Source of the DNA: Oscillospiraceae bacterium
GTDB taxonomy: Bacteria; Bacillota; Clostridia; Oscillospirales; Oscillospiraceae
Reading direction: 5' to 3'
NCBI GenBank assembly: GCA_017938625.1
Contig: JAGBBD010000006.1
Coordinates: 109,905 to 173,904, forward strand
DNA length: 64,000 nt
Each line of letters starts with the position of its first letter. The stretch's first letter is position 1. The translations under genes and the position numbers were made by a program. Shown here in pieces: positions 17,491 through 24,852 of this stretch. The notes beneath the pieces were generated by a model. The model saw nothing but the letters and a program-made list of their open reading frames with translations, made no database searches and was not told the origin of the DNA.

Positions 17491-17979
17491 TTAATCTGAA
17501 GTTGCTTCGACGAAGGTATATCCTTCCCCTAAAAATGTGATTGGACTATCGGGAGCTGCAGAAACAATACAGTCATCACAAACAGGAAGCCAGAATGTGG
17601 CTACTTGAAAAAAATGAATACAGTCTGGACACTCAGATCCGGAATATCCGCAGTTGTAACAACACACATCTTCGGGATTGGGACGAGTGCCGTGAAGAGC
17701 AGCATTATATCCTTTGGAATAATCTGATGTGTTGTTATGATCTGATAATGCACGGTCTACAGAAGCGGTGGAAGGTGGAAGATTATTATTTGCTTGGTCG
17801 CGACCGTAAACGTATATGCCAATATGGGAGACTGCTACAGCAAGAATAATAATAAAAATAGATAAGCAAACCTGGAAGTGATGTTTTATGAAACCATAGG
17901 GCATATTATCTTTCAAACAAACAATTAACCAAATTAAGGCGAATGGAAGAAAGAAGAGAGGAAGTAAGCCTTCAAGCAT
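17491..17979 (-). CDS. Membrane protein with C-terminal zinc-ribbon-like Cys cluster, in the repressor operon
   Basis: A 162-residue protein I do not recognise. Two TM helices (about 5-22 and 37-57) are followed by a polar linker and a Cys-rich tail: CCYNCGYSGSECPDC and later CDDC, which look like paired zinc knuckles. The gene starts 9 nt after the repressor stop on the same strand, so it should be expressed in the lysogen. Its AT-rich codon use differs from the neighbours. Position and topology suggest a superinfection-exclusion or defence moron; that is inference only. Confidence 0.75.
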   Translation of the reverse strand: MLEGLLPLFFLPFALIWLIVCLKDNMPYGFIKHHFQVCLSIFIIILAVAVSHIGIYVYGRDQANNNLPPSTASVDRALSDHNNTSDYSKGYNAALHGTRPNPEDVCCYNCGYSGSECPDCIHFFQVATFWLPVCDDCIVSAAPDSPITFLGEGYTFVEATSD

Positions 17980-17988
17980 ATTAATACC

Positions 17989-18654
17989 TCAATGATTATG
18001 CTGCACGGCAGAAAGGAACGTGACAGCTTTGCCAAGGATCTCAATATCGTTGAGCGCTTCGCCTTCGTATTCCATATCGCCATACAGGGGATTGCAGGCC
18101 CGGAGGGTGATGCGATCGGAGCCCGGTGTGTAATAGACTCGTTTCAGGGTTGCTTCGCTGCCGATGCGGACGGCGGCGATCTCCCCGTTTTCAACCTGCT
18201 CTTGCTTGCGGATAAAAACGATATCACCGTCATAGATCCGGGCGTTGATCATGCTGTCGCCTTTGCAGCGAAGACAGAAGTCAGCATTGATATTGTCGGG
18301 GAATTGAAAGTGCTCCGAAACATTCTCAACAGCCAGAATAGGCTCTCCGCAGGCGATCGTACCAATGAGAGGATAGGATCGATTTTCCGGCAACGAAAAA
18401 ATGTTGGAAGGTTGAGCTGAAAGATCAAAATCCCGTTCCATCCTATCACTCTTGTGGCAGATCCATGCGGGGTTGACATTCAGCACCCGAGAAATGGCTT
18501 CGATGACAGGAAGCTTGATCTTTTCAATAGTCCCTTTTTCATAACGTTGGATAGTAGATTTAGCAACACCAATTTCATCTGCTACATATTCCAACGTGAG
18601 GCCGAGAGCTTTTCTGCGCTGCTCAATTCTGAGACCGATTTTCTTGTTATCCAT
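17989..18654 (-). CDS. CI/LexA-type phage repressor with autoprotease domain
   Basis: Maintains lysogeny. Helix-turn-helix at about 17-60 (LTLEYVADEIGVAKSTIQRYEKG). C-terminal S24 peptidase fold: cleavage site Cys102-Gly103 (TIACGEP), catalytic Ser134 (KGDSM) and Lys171 (ATLKRVY). RecA-stimulated self-cleavage would give SOS induction. ATG 18654 has GGAGGTG upstream; a more upstream start lacks a site. The gene is transcribed leftward from an operator-overlapped promoter. Confidence 0.93.
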   Translation of the reverse strand: MDNKKIGLRIEQRRKALGLTLEYVADEIGVAKSTIQRYEKGTIEKIKLPVIEAISRVLNVNPAWICHKSDRMERDFDLSAQPSNIFSLPENRSYPLIGTIACGEPILAVENVSEHFQFPDNINADFCLRCKGDSMINARIYDGDIVFIRKQEQVENGEIAAVRIGSEATLKRVYYTPGSDRITLRACNPLYGDMEYEGEALNDIEILGKAVTFLSAVQHNH

Positions 18655-18678
18655 GAAAAACACCTCCTGGATAGTCTG

Positions 18679-18795
18679 ATTGTAGCACAACAATTTGCAC
18701 AGCGCAATAGAAAAAGCGAAAACTTAAAAGAAAAGTTGCATTATGCTATTGACAGACAGAAAGGAGTGTGATATTTTAGAGTTGCGTAGCGCAAC
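18679..18795. promoter_or_regulatory. Immunity region: two divergent promoters and three operators
   Basis: Leftward promoter: TTGCGC (18707-18702), 17-nt spacer, TACAAT (18684-18679). Rightward promoter: TTGACA (18749-18754), 17-nt spacer, TATTTT (18772-18777). Operator-like dyads with consensus GTTGCGTAGCGCAAC lie at 18694-18708 (over the leftward -35), 18735-18749 (touching the rightward -35) and 18781-18795 (perfect palindrome at the rightward start site). This is a standard bistable switch. Confidence 0.8.
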
Positions 18796-18820
18796 AGATG
18801 AATTGGATTGGAGTGATATT

Positions 18821-19027
18821 ATGCTGAATGTTCCTAAAGTTCGTGGTCGCATGGCTGAGTTATCTTTGACTCAGAATGATGTTGCAAGAGCACTTGACAT
18901 CGCAGTTTCTACGGCGTGTCAAAAGTTGAACAGAGTTCGTCCTATGGATCTTGATGAAGCTGAGAAGTTGGCAAAGCTGCTGAAACTGGAAGATTGTCAG
19001 TTCGGAGAATATTTTTTTGCACAGTGA
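18821..19027 (+). CDS. Cro-like helix-turn-helix protein
   Basis: A 68-residue protein from ATG 18821 (GGAG upstream). LTQNDVARALDIAVSTACQKLNR is a helix-turn-helix. It is the first rightward gene behind the operator-controlled promoter, the usual place for a Cro repressor. A fourth operator overlaps its 3' end. Confidence 0.85.
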   Translation: MLNVPKVRGRMAELSLTQNDVARALDIAVSTACQKLNRVRPMDLDEAEKLAKLLKLEDCQFGEYFFAQ

Positions 19028-19042
19028 GTTGCGTAGTGCAAC
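19028..19042. promoter_or_regulatory. Fourth repressor operator
   Basis: GTTGCGTAGTGCAAC differs by one base from the perfect dyad at 18781-18795 and lies just downstream of the cro-like stop. Confidence 0.7.
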
Positions 19043-19088
19043 AATTGGTGCGAGTGTTTTCAGATGAAATCGGAAAGGAGCAGTATGT

Positions 19089-19331
19089 ATGCCGAGGACA
19101 AGACTGGATAAATCGAACGAGCAGCACGCTGAAGTGAAGACGCTGCTGTGGGGCAATATCAAGAGAGATAATGCCAATCTGCAGGATGGCGCTGCCAAGC
19201 TGGGGATGAGCGCATCCACACTGTGCCGTAGATGCAAAGATCCGGGAAGCATGACACTGGATGAGTTTTTAAACTTCGGCCGGAAGTACCATGTGCCGAT
19301 CGAGACCCTGCGTAGAGTACTGCGGTATTGA
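19089..19331 (+). CDS. Small helix-turn-helix phage protein
   Basis: An 80-residue basic protein; LQDGAAKLGMSASTLCRRCKDP reads as a DNA-recognition helix-turn-helix. AAGGAG precedes ATG 19089. Likely an early regulator or excision-type accessory protein; the exact role is unknown. Confidence 0.75.
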   Translation: MPRTRLDKSNEQHAEVKTLLWGNIKRDNANLQDGAAKLGMSASTLCRRCKDPGSMTLDEFLNFGRKYHVPIETLRRVLRY

Positions 19332-19332
19332 T

Positions 19333-19548
19333 ATGAAGCAGATCAGAAGTTGCGCGGGGTGCGCAAAGAGTTTTGAAGAGGACATGCTCAAGGGCAGGGC
19401 GGCGCTGCGGTGCGGCGCCCAAGGCTGGGGGCATGGTCGCGTGACAGTGGTGTATGCCAAAGGGCACCGGGCGGCGATGGAAGGAATCGAGTGCCCTGAG
19501 TGGTGCCCTATGCGAGGTACAGAAGTTAGATTGCCACAGCCGGTGTGA
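19333..19548 (+). CDS. Small Cys-rich phage protein, 3' end formed by a palindromic element
   Basis: A 71-residue protein with CAGCAKSF, a second Cys region and CPEWCP, possibly zinc-binding. It starts 1 nt after the previous stop. Its last residues (LPQPV) and stop codon lie inside the palindromic element at 19529-19569, so the original C-terminus may have been replaced. Function unknown. Confidence 0.6.
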   Translation: MKQIRSCAGCAKSFEEDMLKGRAALRCGAQGWGHGRVTVVYAKGHRAAMEGIECPEWCPMRGTEVRLPQPV

Positions 19549-19592
19549 GCACCGGCTTCGCAATGACAGCTCCTTCTTTCATGAGGGAGCCT
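19529..19592 (+). repeat. Palindromic element family 1 fused to a half family-2 element
   Basis: GATTGCCACAGCCGG ... CGCAATGACAG (19529-19569) is family 1, with a variable inner hairpin. It runs straight into a right half of family 2 (AGCTCCTTC ... GAGGGAGCC). Confidence 0.75.
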
Positions 19593-19596
19593 GTAT

Positions 19597-19667
19597 GCAG
19601 GCAAGGGGTTGGCAGCTGGGCTCATTAACCCGGCTGTGCTGCGGTCCGACTCCGCAGGCCTGCGCCA
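19597..19667 (+). tRNA. tRNA-like element lacking a D-arm, with an 8-nt CAT-containing anticodon loop
   Basis: All 71 nt fit a truncated cloverleaf: 6-bp acceptor (GCAGGC 19597-19602 with GCCTGC 19658-19663), 10-nt linker in place of the D-arm, 8-bp stem (CAGCTGGG/CCCGGCTG) with loop CTCATTAA, 2-nt variable region, 6-bp T-stem (CTGCGG/CCGCAG) with 7-nt loop TCCGACT, discriminator G, and an encoded CCA at 19665-19667. Initiator tRNA has GGGCTCATAACCC here; this copy has one extra T. It may be a decayed tRNA or a real unusual RNA. The sequence 19668-19740 has a further long inverted repeat (GGCGTCG/CGGCGCC) but no T-arm. Confidence 0.45.
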
Positions 19668-19740
19668 CCGGCGTCGAGGTGATGAGCTGTGCATCTGTTC
19701 CTTTGCGACGCGGAACAAGTGTGGATCGGCGCCACGATAC

Positions 19741-19815
19741 AGGGATGTAGCCAAGCGGTAAAGGCATCGGACTTTGACTCCGATATCGTGTGTTCGATCC
19801 ACGCCATCCCTGCCA
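19741..19815 (+). tRNA. tRNA-Gln(TTG)
   Basis: Acceptor AGGGATG/CATCCCT, anticodon loop CTTTGAC (TTG), T-arm GTGTG-TTCGATC-CACGC, encoded CCA. All canonical features are present. Likely supplements codon decoding during lytic growth. Confidence 0.93.
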
Positions 19816-19833
19816 CAGTGAGGTCAAAGGGAC

Positions 19834-19877
19834 AACCCCCGTTGGCTTCGCCAACAGCCCCCTGAAAAAGGGGGCAC
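19834..19877 (+). repeat. Family-2-like palindromic element between tRNA genes
   Basis: CCCCCGTTGGCTTCGCCAAC plus CCCCCTGAAAAAGGGGG: two adjacent hairpins of the family-2 layout. Confidence 0.6.
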
Positions 19878-19882
19878 AAGAT

Positions 19883-19960
19883 GCAAGCGTAGCTCAGTTG
19901 GCAAGAGAGTGATGGGAAACGCCCACAAGGTCGCAGGTTCGAGACCTGCCGCTTGCTCCA
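19883..19960 (+). tRNA. Degenerate tRNA, anticodon arm not canonical
   Basis: Acceptor GCAAGCG/CGCTTGC, D-arm GCTC-AGTTGGCAA-GAG, T-arm GCAGG-TTCGAGA-CCTGC, discriminator T and encoded CCA are all good. The anticodon region GTGATGGGAAACGCCCAC cannot form a 5-bp stem with a 7-nt loop and has no T33; it folds only with a 2-nt bulge. Isotype is therefore undetermined. Confidence 0.55.
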
Positions 19961-20056
19961 GCAGCGAAGGGAAATGCTGCATGAGTTTTGTTGCGAAGAC
20001 GGCTCGGAAAGACGAGAAGTCGCTGCATTGCCGGTACCGATGCAGCGACGAAACAT

Positions 20057-20132
20057 GGTCCTTTAACTCAACAGGTAGAGTATCCGGCTCATAACCGGAG
20101 CGTTCCGAGTTCGATCCTCGGGAGGACCACCA
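20057..20132 (+). tRNA. tRNA-Met(CAT)
   Basis: Acceptor GGTCCTT/GAGGACC, anticodon stem-loop TCCGG-CTCATAA-CCGGA, T-arm CCGAG-TTCGATC-CTCGG, encoded CCA. Elongator Met, or Ile if the C34 is lysidinylated; sequence alone does not decide. Confidence 0.92.
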
Positions 20133-20135
20133 GAT

Positions 20136-20209
20136 GCGGGTTTGGTGTAGTGGCAGCACAACAGCCTTCCAAGCTGTTGGGGCGAGTTCGAATCTCGTAA
20201 TCCGCTCCA
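20136..20209 (+). tRNA. tRNA-Gly(TCC)
   Basis: Acceptor GCGGGTT/AATCCGC, anticodon loop CTTCCAA (TCC) on ACAGC/GCTGT, T-arm CGAG-TTCGAAT-CTCG, encoded CCA. It begins 3 nt after tRNA-Met, so the two are co-transcribed. Confidence 0.94.
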
Positions 20210-20242
20210 GGTCGTAGGGATACGACCTCCTTTCCAAACGCC

Positions 20243-20280
20243 CCGGACACCGAAGTGAGGGGGTGTGCACCGGCTTTTTT
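20243..20280 (+). terminator. Terminator of the phage tRNA cluster
   Basis: CCGG-A-CACC and GGTG-TGCA-CCGG form an interrupted stem followed by TTTTTT. The gap 20281-20451 holds a family-1 element and a ribosome-binding site but no gene. Confidence 0.55.
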
Positions 20281-20322
20281 GACATGGGAAAGGCGCGGCG
20301 TGGATCGGTGCCAGTAAAAGCA

Positions 20323-20359
20323 GATTGCCACGGCTCCGTCGGAGCCGTGGCAATGACAG
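20323..20359 (+). repeat. Palindromic element family 1
   Basis: GATTGCCACGGCTCC and its almost exact inverse form a long hairpin that ends CAATGACAG. Confidence 0.8.
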
Positions 20360-20451
20360 GCGGCGGGCGAGAGTCTGCCCACCCTACGGATGTGAGATCG
20401 GGGACGGAAGAGCGCTCCCTTTATATTGAAAACACGAAGGAGGACACACGA

Positions 20452-20781
20452 ATGGATAGCGAATTGGAAATGATCTGCACGCGCAATGCGCAGGAGCGTC
20501 GGCTCAGAGAGGATCTGAACTGGATGGATCTGATGAGGCAGCTGCTGACAGCAGAGGGAAGACGGAAGGAAAAGCGAAAAGAGAGAATGAAGCAGTACCG
20601 CTGGACGCTGGCGGCAGTCAGAGTGGGACGGTTTCTGCTTCTGGTAATGAGTGCAGGATTGGCATGGATGGGCGCAGTGAAATGGGCAGCAGGCGGTGTG
20701 TTGATTTCTGCGCTCTTTCTTTTGTCCGAATACGACCTGCAGGGGAAGATCGAGGATCTGAGGAGGGGAAGAGAATGCTGA
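20452..20781 (+). CDS. Small membrane protein of the early phage region
   Basis: A 109-residue protein: a charged N-terminal helix (about 1-45, rich in Glu/Arg/Lys), two TM helices (about 58-75 and 78-94), and a short charged tail. AAGGAGG precedes ATG 20452. It overlaps the PcfK-like gene by 7 nt. Not recognised. Confidence 0.75.
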   Translation: MDSELEMICTRNAQERRLREDLNWMDLMRQLLTAEGRRKEKRKERMKQYRWTLAAVRVGRFLLLVMSAGLAWMGAVKWAAGGVLISALFLLSEYDLQGKIEDLRRGREC

Positions 20782-21152
20782 ATGAAGCTCTGAAGAAACT
20801 GGATCCCAAGACAGCCACCGGGCAGAAGGAGAAGGTCATGGCTCCTTCGGTGGCAGAGGTCTTGAAAGATTTCTGTAAGCAGGATGCGGAATTTGCGCAG
20901 GCTGTCGCCCAGGGCGGCAGCTTCAAGGACTGTATGGCAGCTGTTGCCAGAGGTGTGGGTGGAAGTATTTCAGATATTGACGCCTACAAAAAGGCGGTGC
21001 AGTTTTATTTCCCGGGTGCGGAGATCCGGGTGCAGATGGAGATCGATCTGATCGGAGCAGCTGCAGGGAGTGAGATTGCCACGTCGGCTGCGCCTCCTCG
21101 CAATGACAGCGAGAGTCGGGGCATCGTGCTGAATTTGGAGGATTTCCTATGA
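20775..21152 (+). CDS. PcfK-like protein (AcrIIA9-related family)
   Basis: A 125-residue protein. VAEVLKDFCKQDAEFAQAVAQ and SFKDCMAAVARGVGGSISDIDAYKKAVQFYFPG match the PcfK-like family known from conjugative plasmids and phages. Some members (AcrIIA9) inhibit type II-A Cas9; whether this one does is inference. It has GGAGG upstream and is coupled to the PcfJ-like gene (ATGA at 21149-21152). Residues after about 98 (EIATSAAPPRNDS) are encoded by a palindromic element read in frame. Confidence 0.75.
   Translation: MLNEALKKLDPKTATGQKEKVMAPSVAEVLKDFCKQDAEFAQAVAQGGSFKDCMAAVARGVGGSISDIDAYKKAVQFYFPGAEIRVQMEIDLIGAAAGSEIATSAAPPRNDSESRGIVLNLEDFL
21074..21109 (+). repeat. Family-1 element inside the PcfK-like gene, in frame
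   Basis: GATTGCCACGTCGGCTGC ... CGCAATGACAG. It adds EIATSAAPPRNDS to the protein; the 36-bp core is identical to 25182-25217. Confidence 0.9.
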
Positions 21153-22861
21153 GCAAGATTCTGATGGACTGCAACATCCCTACTGAGGAGCTTCCGGAGA
21201 TCTTTGCGCAGTTTGATGGATACTTGGAAACTGAAGAAGAGGAAGCTCTCAGCGGGAAGTTCACACAGTACCTTTTCTATGAGACCTATGGGCGGAGGGA
21301 CTTCCGGGAATGTGTATGTACCACCTGTGGAGTGTTCGAAGTGAACAAGGACGAGGTCCCCGGTTTTTTTCAGGCACACCACGGAGATGGGATCGAATGC
21401 CCAAGCTGCGGAACAAATGTGGAGGTATATAGCCTTGGTCGGATGCGGACAGGCAGCTCCCTGAAAGAATGGCAGAGAGCTGCGTTCATCCGCAAAGCCA
21501 AGGATGGCGGTATCCTGATCAGCGCAGGATATGCCACCAAGGATTACACCCCATATGATCTGCGGCCTTGCATTGACTGGAATGAAAAAAGCCGCACCTA
21601 TCTGGCACCGGGAAAGCGGATGCAGTGGACAAAAGAACTGAGCAACTACTGGAACTGTATCTATGCGGAACCGGGAAAAGGCTGGGAGAGAGGTAAGTTT
21701 ATCAAAGAGCCGTTCAATCCGTATATGTACACGAATGATGGCAGCTATTACCTGTTCGGCTGGGACAAGCTGATGGACAGCAGCCTCAAATACTGCCAGC
21801 TGGAAGAATGGTATCGTGCTATCGGTGAAGAGTGGCTGAGCGAAGAGAGCGAACCGGTGCGTCAGATCTATAAATATCTGGCGCGGTACACGGCGTATCC
21901 GCAAATGGAAATGGCGGTGAAACTGGGACTGAGCCGAGCAGTGGAAGAGCTGGTCATGGATGGAGTAAAAAATCACAAGTATCTCAACTGGAACGCCAAG
22001 AAGGTGCAGGACTTCCTGCGCATGAACAAGCAAGACGCCAATGCATTTCTGGAAGTCGGTGGAGACGTCCGTCAGCTGCGGCACTGCAAGGATGCGATGA
22101 AAACAGGAGTGTTCCGCTCGGTTTCGGAGTATTTGGAGAACGTAGCAGAAATGAACGGCACGGACAATCTGACCAAAGCGGCAGAGTGCGCCCGAATTGC
22201 CGGATGCAATATCAAGCAGGCGGTAAAGTACGTCCAAGGCCAGATGCCGCAGTGTTACAGATCGGGCGTCAGTATCAGCACGATCTTGCAATACTGGAAA
22301 GATTATCTGGATATGGCAAGGCAGCTTGACTATGACTTGTCGGAGCAGACCGTGGCCATGCCCAAGGATCTGAAGGAGCGGCATGATACGGCAGCCACCA
22401 TGATCCGTGTGCAGCAGTCTGCAGAGGAACGGAAGAAGTATCAAAGTAGGTACAAGCAGCTGAAGAAACTCTATGAATTCAGCTACGGAGATCTTTCCAT
22501 TATCGTGCCGCCTGATGCTCAGAGCATTACTCAGGAAGGGTATACTCTGCACCATTGCGTAGGCGGATACGCCAACCGTCATATGGAAGGCTTTGTGGAT
22601 ATCCTGTTTTTACGGCACAGCAGAAAACCGAATACCAGTTTTATCACCATCGAGATGAAGCCGAGAAAGTCGGTGCGAGATAAGGTCGTGCTGGTACAGA
22701 TCCACGGGTATAAGAATGAACGATATGACAAATCGGTTAGCCCTCTGTTGAAATACGAGTGGTTTTTAAGTGCGTGGGAACGCTGGATGAAAGCCGGAAG
22801 CAAACGGGACAAGGATGGAAAGCCCATCCTCCCGGAGAATAGAAAGGAACAGGCAGTATGA
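21149..22861 (+). CDS. PcfJ-like protein
   Basis: A 570-residue protein of the PcfJ family found next to PcfK in plasmids and phages. Two zinc-ribbon-type Cys pairs occur near the N-terminus (CTTCGVF and CPSCG). The conserved C-terminal block is YTLHHCVGGYANRHMEG, then FLRHSRKPNTSFITIEM and VQIHGYKNERY. The molecular role of the family is unknown. The start overlaps the PcfK-like stop and the stop overlaps the next start. Confidence 0.85.
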   Translation: MSKILMDCNIPTEELPEIFAQFDGYLETEEEEALSGKFTQYLFYETYGRRDFRECVCTTCGVFEVNKDEVPGFFQAHHGDGIECPSCGTNVEVYSLGRMRTGSSLKEWQRAAFIRKAKDGGILISAGYATKDYTPYDLRPCIDWNEKSRTYLAPGKRMQWTKELSNYWNCIYAEPGKGWERGKFIKEPFNPYMYTNDGSYYLFGWDKLMDSSLKYCQLEEWYRAIGEEWLSEESEPVRQIYKYLARYTAYPQMEMAVKLGLSRAVEELVMDGVKNHKYLNWNAKKVQDFLRMNKQDANAFLEVGGDVRQLRHCKDAMKTGVFRSVSEYLENVAEMNGTDNLTKAAECARIAGCNIKQAVKYVQGQMPQCYRSGVSISTILQYWKDYLDMARQLDYDLSEQTVAMPKDLKERHDTAATMIRVQQSAEERKKYQSRYKQLKKLYEFSYGDLSIIVPPDAQSITQEGYTLHHCVGGYANRHMEGFVDILFLRHSRKPNTSFITIEMKPRKSVRDKVVLVQIHGYKNERYDKSVSPLLKYEWFLSAWERWMKAGSKRDKDGKPILPENRKEQAV

Positions 22862-23904
22862 GAGATGATCAGATCATTACAGTACCGGAGGAGCGGACGC
22901 TCAAAACGGTGGCTTTTGAGATCAGGACCCTGCACGCGCAGGCGCAGCAGGTGGTGCTGGGCTACGCCATCGAGATCGGCCGCAGGCTGACCGAGGCCAA
23001 GGGCATGGTCAGCCATGGCGAGTGGGGCAAATGGCTGGAGGAAGAGGTCAGCTATTCCAAGTCCACCGCCAACAATTTTATGCGTATTTTTGATGCCTAC
23101 GGCGCCGATCAGCAGAGCCTTTTCGGGTCCGAAGCAAAAAGCCAAACGCTTGGAAATTTGCCGTATACCAAGGCTTTGCGGCTCCTTGCCATCCCCGAAG
23201 AGGAGCGGGAAGAGTTCGTGGAAGCGAACAATGTGGAAGAGCTTTCTGTTCGGGATTTGGACAAGCTCATCAAGGAGCGGGATGAAGAAAAGAAAGCCCG
23301 TGAGGCTGCCGAGCGCCGGGAGAAAGAAACGGCTGATCTGCTGGAGGCTGCCAGAGCCGGGCAGGAGACTCTGCAGGCGGGGGTTGCCGAAGAACGTGCC
23401 CGACTGCAGAAGCAGGAGGCAGATGCCAAAGCGGCGGCTGAGAAAGCACAGGCAGAACTGAAAGCTGCGCAGGAGCAGCTGAAGCGGGCTCATGCTGAGC
23501 CGAGGCTCTCCGAAAAAGAACTGAAGGATATTCGTGACGAAGCCAGGGCTGAAGTTGAGGAAAAAGTAAAGGCTGATGCGGCAGAAAAGTTTGCCGCGGA
23601 AAAAAAGAGACTGGAGTCTGCTGCCGAGCAAGCCTTGGAAAGAATGGAGGCTGCGCAGAAAGCTGCGGAGGCTGCCAAGGAACAGGCTGAGAAGGCGGCC
23701 GAGGAGCGGGCGAAGCTTGAAAAGAAGCTGGCTCTTGCTGATGCGGATACGGTGCTGTTTAAAGCGTCCTTTGAGCAGATGCAGGAGGCGTTCAACAAGT
23801 GCCACGGGTGCCTCATGAAGGTGGAAGCCAACAGCCCGGAGACTGCCGAAAAGCTGAAGAAGGCTGTGGCGGCAGTGTTGGATAGTATGAAGGAGAGAGT
23901 GTGA
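22858..23904 (+). CDS. DUF3102 protein with long coiled coil
   Basis: A 348-residue protein. The N-terminal DUF3102 domain (about 10-85) has IGRRLTEAKGMVSHGEWGKW and YSKSTANNFMRIF, resembling ParB-like or phage replication/partition accessory proteins. Residues from about 140 to 310 are an Ala/Glu/Lys/Arg-rich coiled coil. It overlaps neighbours by 4 nt and 1 nt, so it is in one translationally coupled string. Confidence 0.85.
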   Translation: MRDDQIITVPEERTLKTVAFEIRTLHAQAQQVVLGYAIEIGRRLTEAKGMVSHGEWGKWLEEEVSYSKSTANNFMRIFDAYGADQQSLFGSEAKSQTLGNLPYTKALRLLAIPEEEREEFVEANNVEELSVRDLDKLIKERDEEKKAREAAERREKETADLLEAARAGQETLQAGVAEERARLQKQEADAKAAAEKAQAELKAAQEQLKRAHAEPRLSEKELKDIRDEARAEVEEKVKADAAEKFAAEKKRLESAAEQALERMEAAQKAAEAAKEQAEKAAEERAKLEKKLALADADTVLFKASFEQMQEAFNKCHGCLMKVEANSPETAEKLKKAVAAVLDSMKERV

Positions 23905-24323
23905 TGCCGTTACTTAATTACACGACCAAGGTTGATGTATACACGACCATCGGCGCCATCCAAAGCCAGTTGGTAAAGCATGGCGCAAAGAAAATCATGC
24001 AGGATTATGACGATCAAGGGCGACTTTGCGCGTTGGCATTTCTGATAGATACGCCTACTGGTCCGCGTGGCATCCGGCTTCCTGCTAATGTGGATGCGGT
24101 TCACAAGGTGCTGACAAATCAAAAGGTGAAGTGTGACCGGGAGCAGGCCGAGCGTGTAGCATGGCGTATTGTCAAGGACTGGGTAGAAGCACAGATGGCA
24201 ATTTTGGAAAGTGAGATGGTCCAGATTGATGAGATTTTCCTGCCGTATATGGTCGGCACCGGCGGCAAAACCTTCTTTGAGGCGTACAGGAACAATCAAC
24301 TCATGTTGGAGGGCACTGTATGA
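23904..24323 (+). CDS. Hypothetical phage protein, early region
   Basis: A 139-residue alpha/beta protein that I recognise only as a type common in clostridial prophages; no domain name assigned. ATG 23904 overlaps the previous TGA; the 3' end overlaps the next gene by 4 nt. LPANVDAVHKVLTNQKV and AWRIVKDWVEAQ suggest a compact globular fold. Confidence 0.75.
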   Translation: MPLLNYTTKVDVYTTIGAIQSQLVKHGAKKIMQDYDDQGRLCALAFLIDTPTGPRGIRLPANVDAVHKVLTNQKVKCDREQAERVAWRIVKDWVEAQMAILESEMVQIDEIFLPYMVGTGGKTFFEAYRNNQLMLEGTV

Positions 24324-24850
24324 AGGTATTTTGTTTTACCTGCGGTAATGATGAAGCGCGGGTGGTAGCCACCAAGGGGGAACACAACTTGGTGGAGTGT
24401 ACGAAGTGTGGCTGTCGTTGGCGGCGGTCACTGGATCCGCTGTACGAGCGGACGGCGCTGGTGGAGGTGGATGTGGGAGAACAGATTGCCACAACGACCG
24501 TGCCTCTTCGCGATGACAACAATAGGGCGGTCGTGCGGTTGATCGATGCGCCTGCTGGATTGTTCCGTTACTGTGGTTATCTGGGATTTAAGACAGAATA
24601 CATGACGGACGGCGTTGTGGAAGCGTATGTGGTAGCAAGTGGAGAGAGGTTTTGGGCCGGTGTTGAGACACCAAAACAAGTAAACGATCTGCTCGTAACG
24701 CCTGTTGATCCCTACAACCTAAGACCGAGGGGGCGGTGGAATGAAAAGGACTTCGGCTTGGCGTATTCCTGTTCTGAATGTAGATATACAACAGGTTTTA
24801 ACCTATCGAACTTCTGCCCCCAGTGCGGTGCGGGTATGAGGAAGGTGTAG
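24320..24850 (+). CDS. Double zinc-ribbon phage protein
   Basis: A 176-residue protein with CFTCG ... CTKCG at the N-terminus and CSECR ... CPQCG at the C-terminus, two zinc ribbons flanking a central domain. A diverged palindromic element is read through in frame near residues 54-67. Nucleic-acid binding is plausible; function unknown. Confidence 0.78.
   Translation: MKVFCFTCGNDEARVVATKGEHNLVECTKCGCRWRRSLDPLYERTALVEVDVGEQIATTTVPLRDDNNRAVVRLIDAPAGLFRYCGYLGFKTEYMTDGVVEAYVVASGERFWAGVETPKQVNDLLVTPVDPYNLRPRGRWNEKDFGLAYSCSECRYTTGFNLSNFCPQCGAGMRKV
24484..24519 (+). repeat. Diverged family-1 element, in frame inside a gene
   Basis: AGATTGCCACAACGACCG ... CGATGACAA keeps both ends but has lost inner symmetry, as if old. 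It encodes QIATTTVPLRDDN. Confidence 0.6.
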
Positions 24851-24852
24851 TG

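Noticed and set aside
19668-19740. Another tRNA (GGCGTCG paired with CGGCGCC)
   Set aside because: No T-arm, no CCA and a 10-nt central loop; likely chance or a repeat hairpin.
21005-22582. A 525-codon minus-strand frame opposite the PcfJ-like gene
   Set aside because: Shadow of the PcfJ-like gene; it also runs through a palindromic element.
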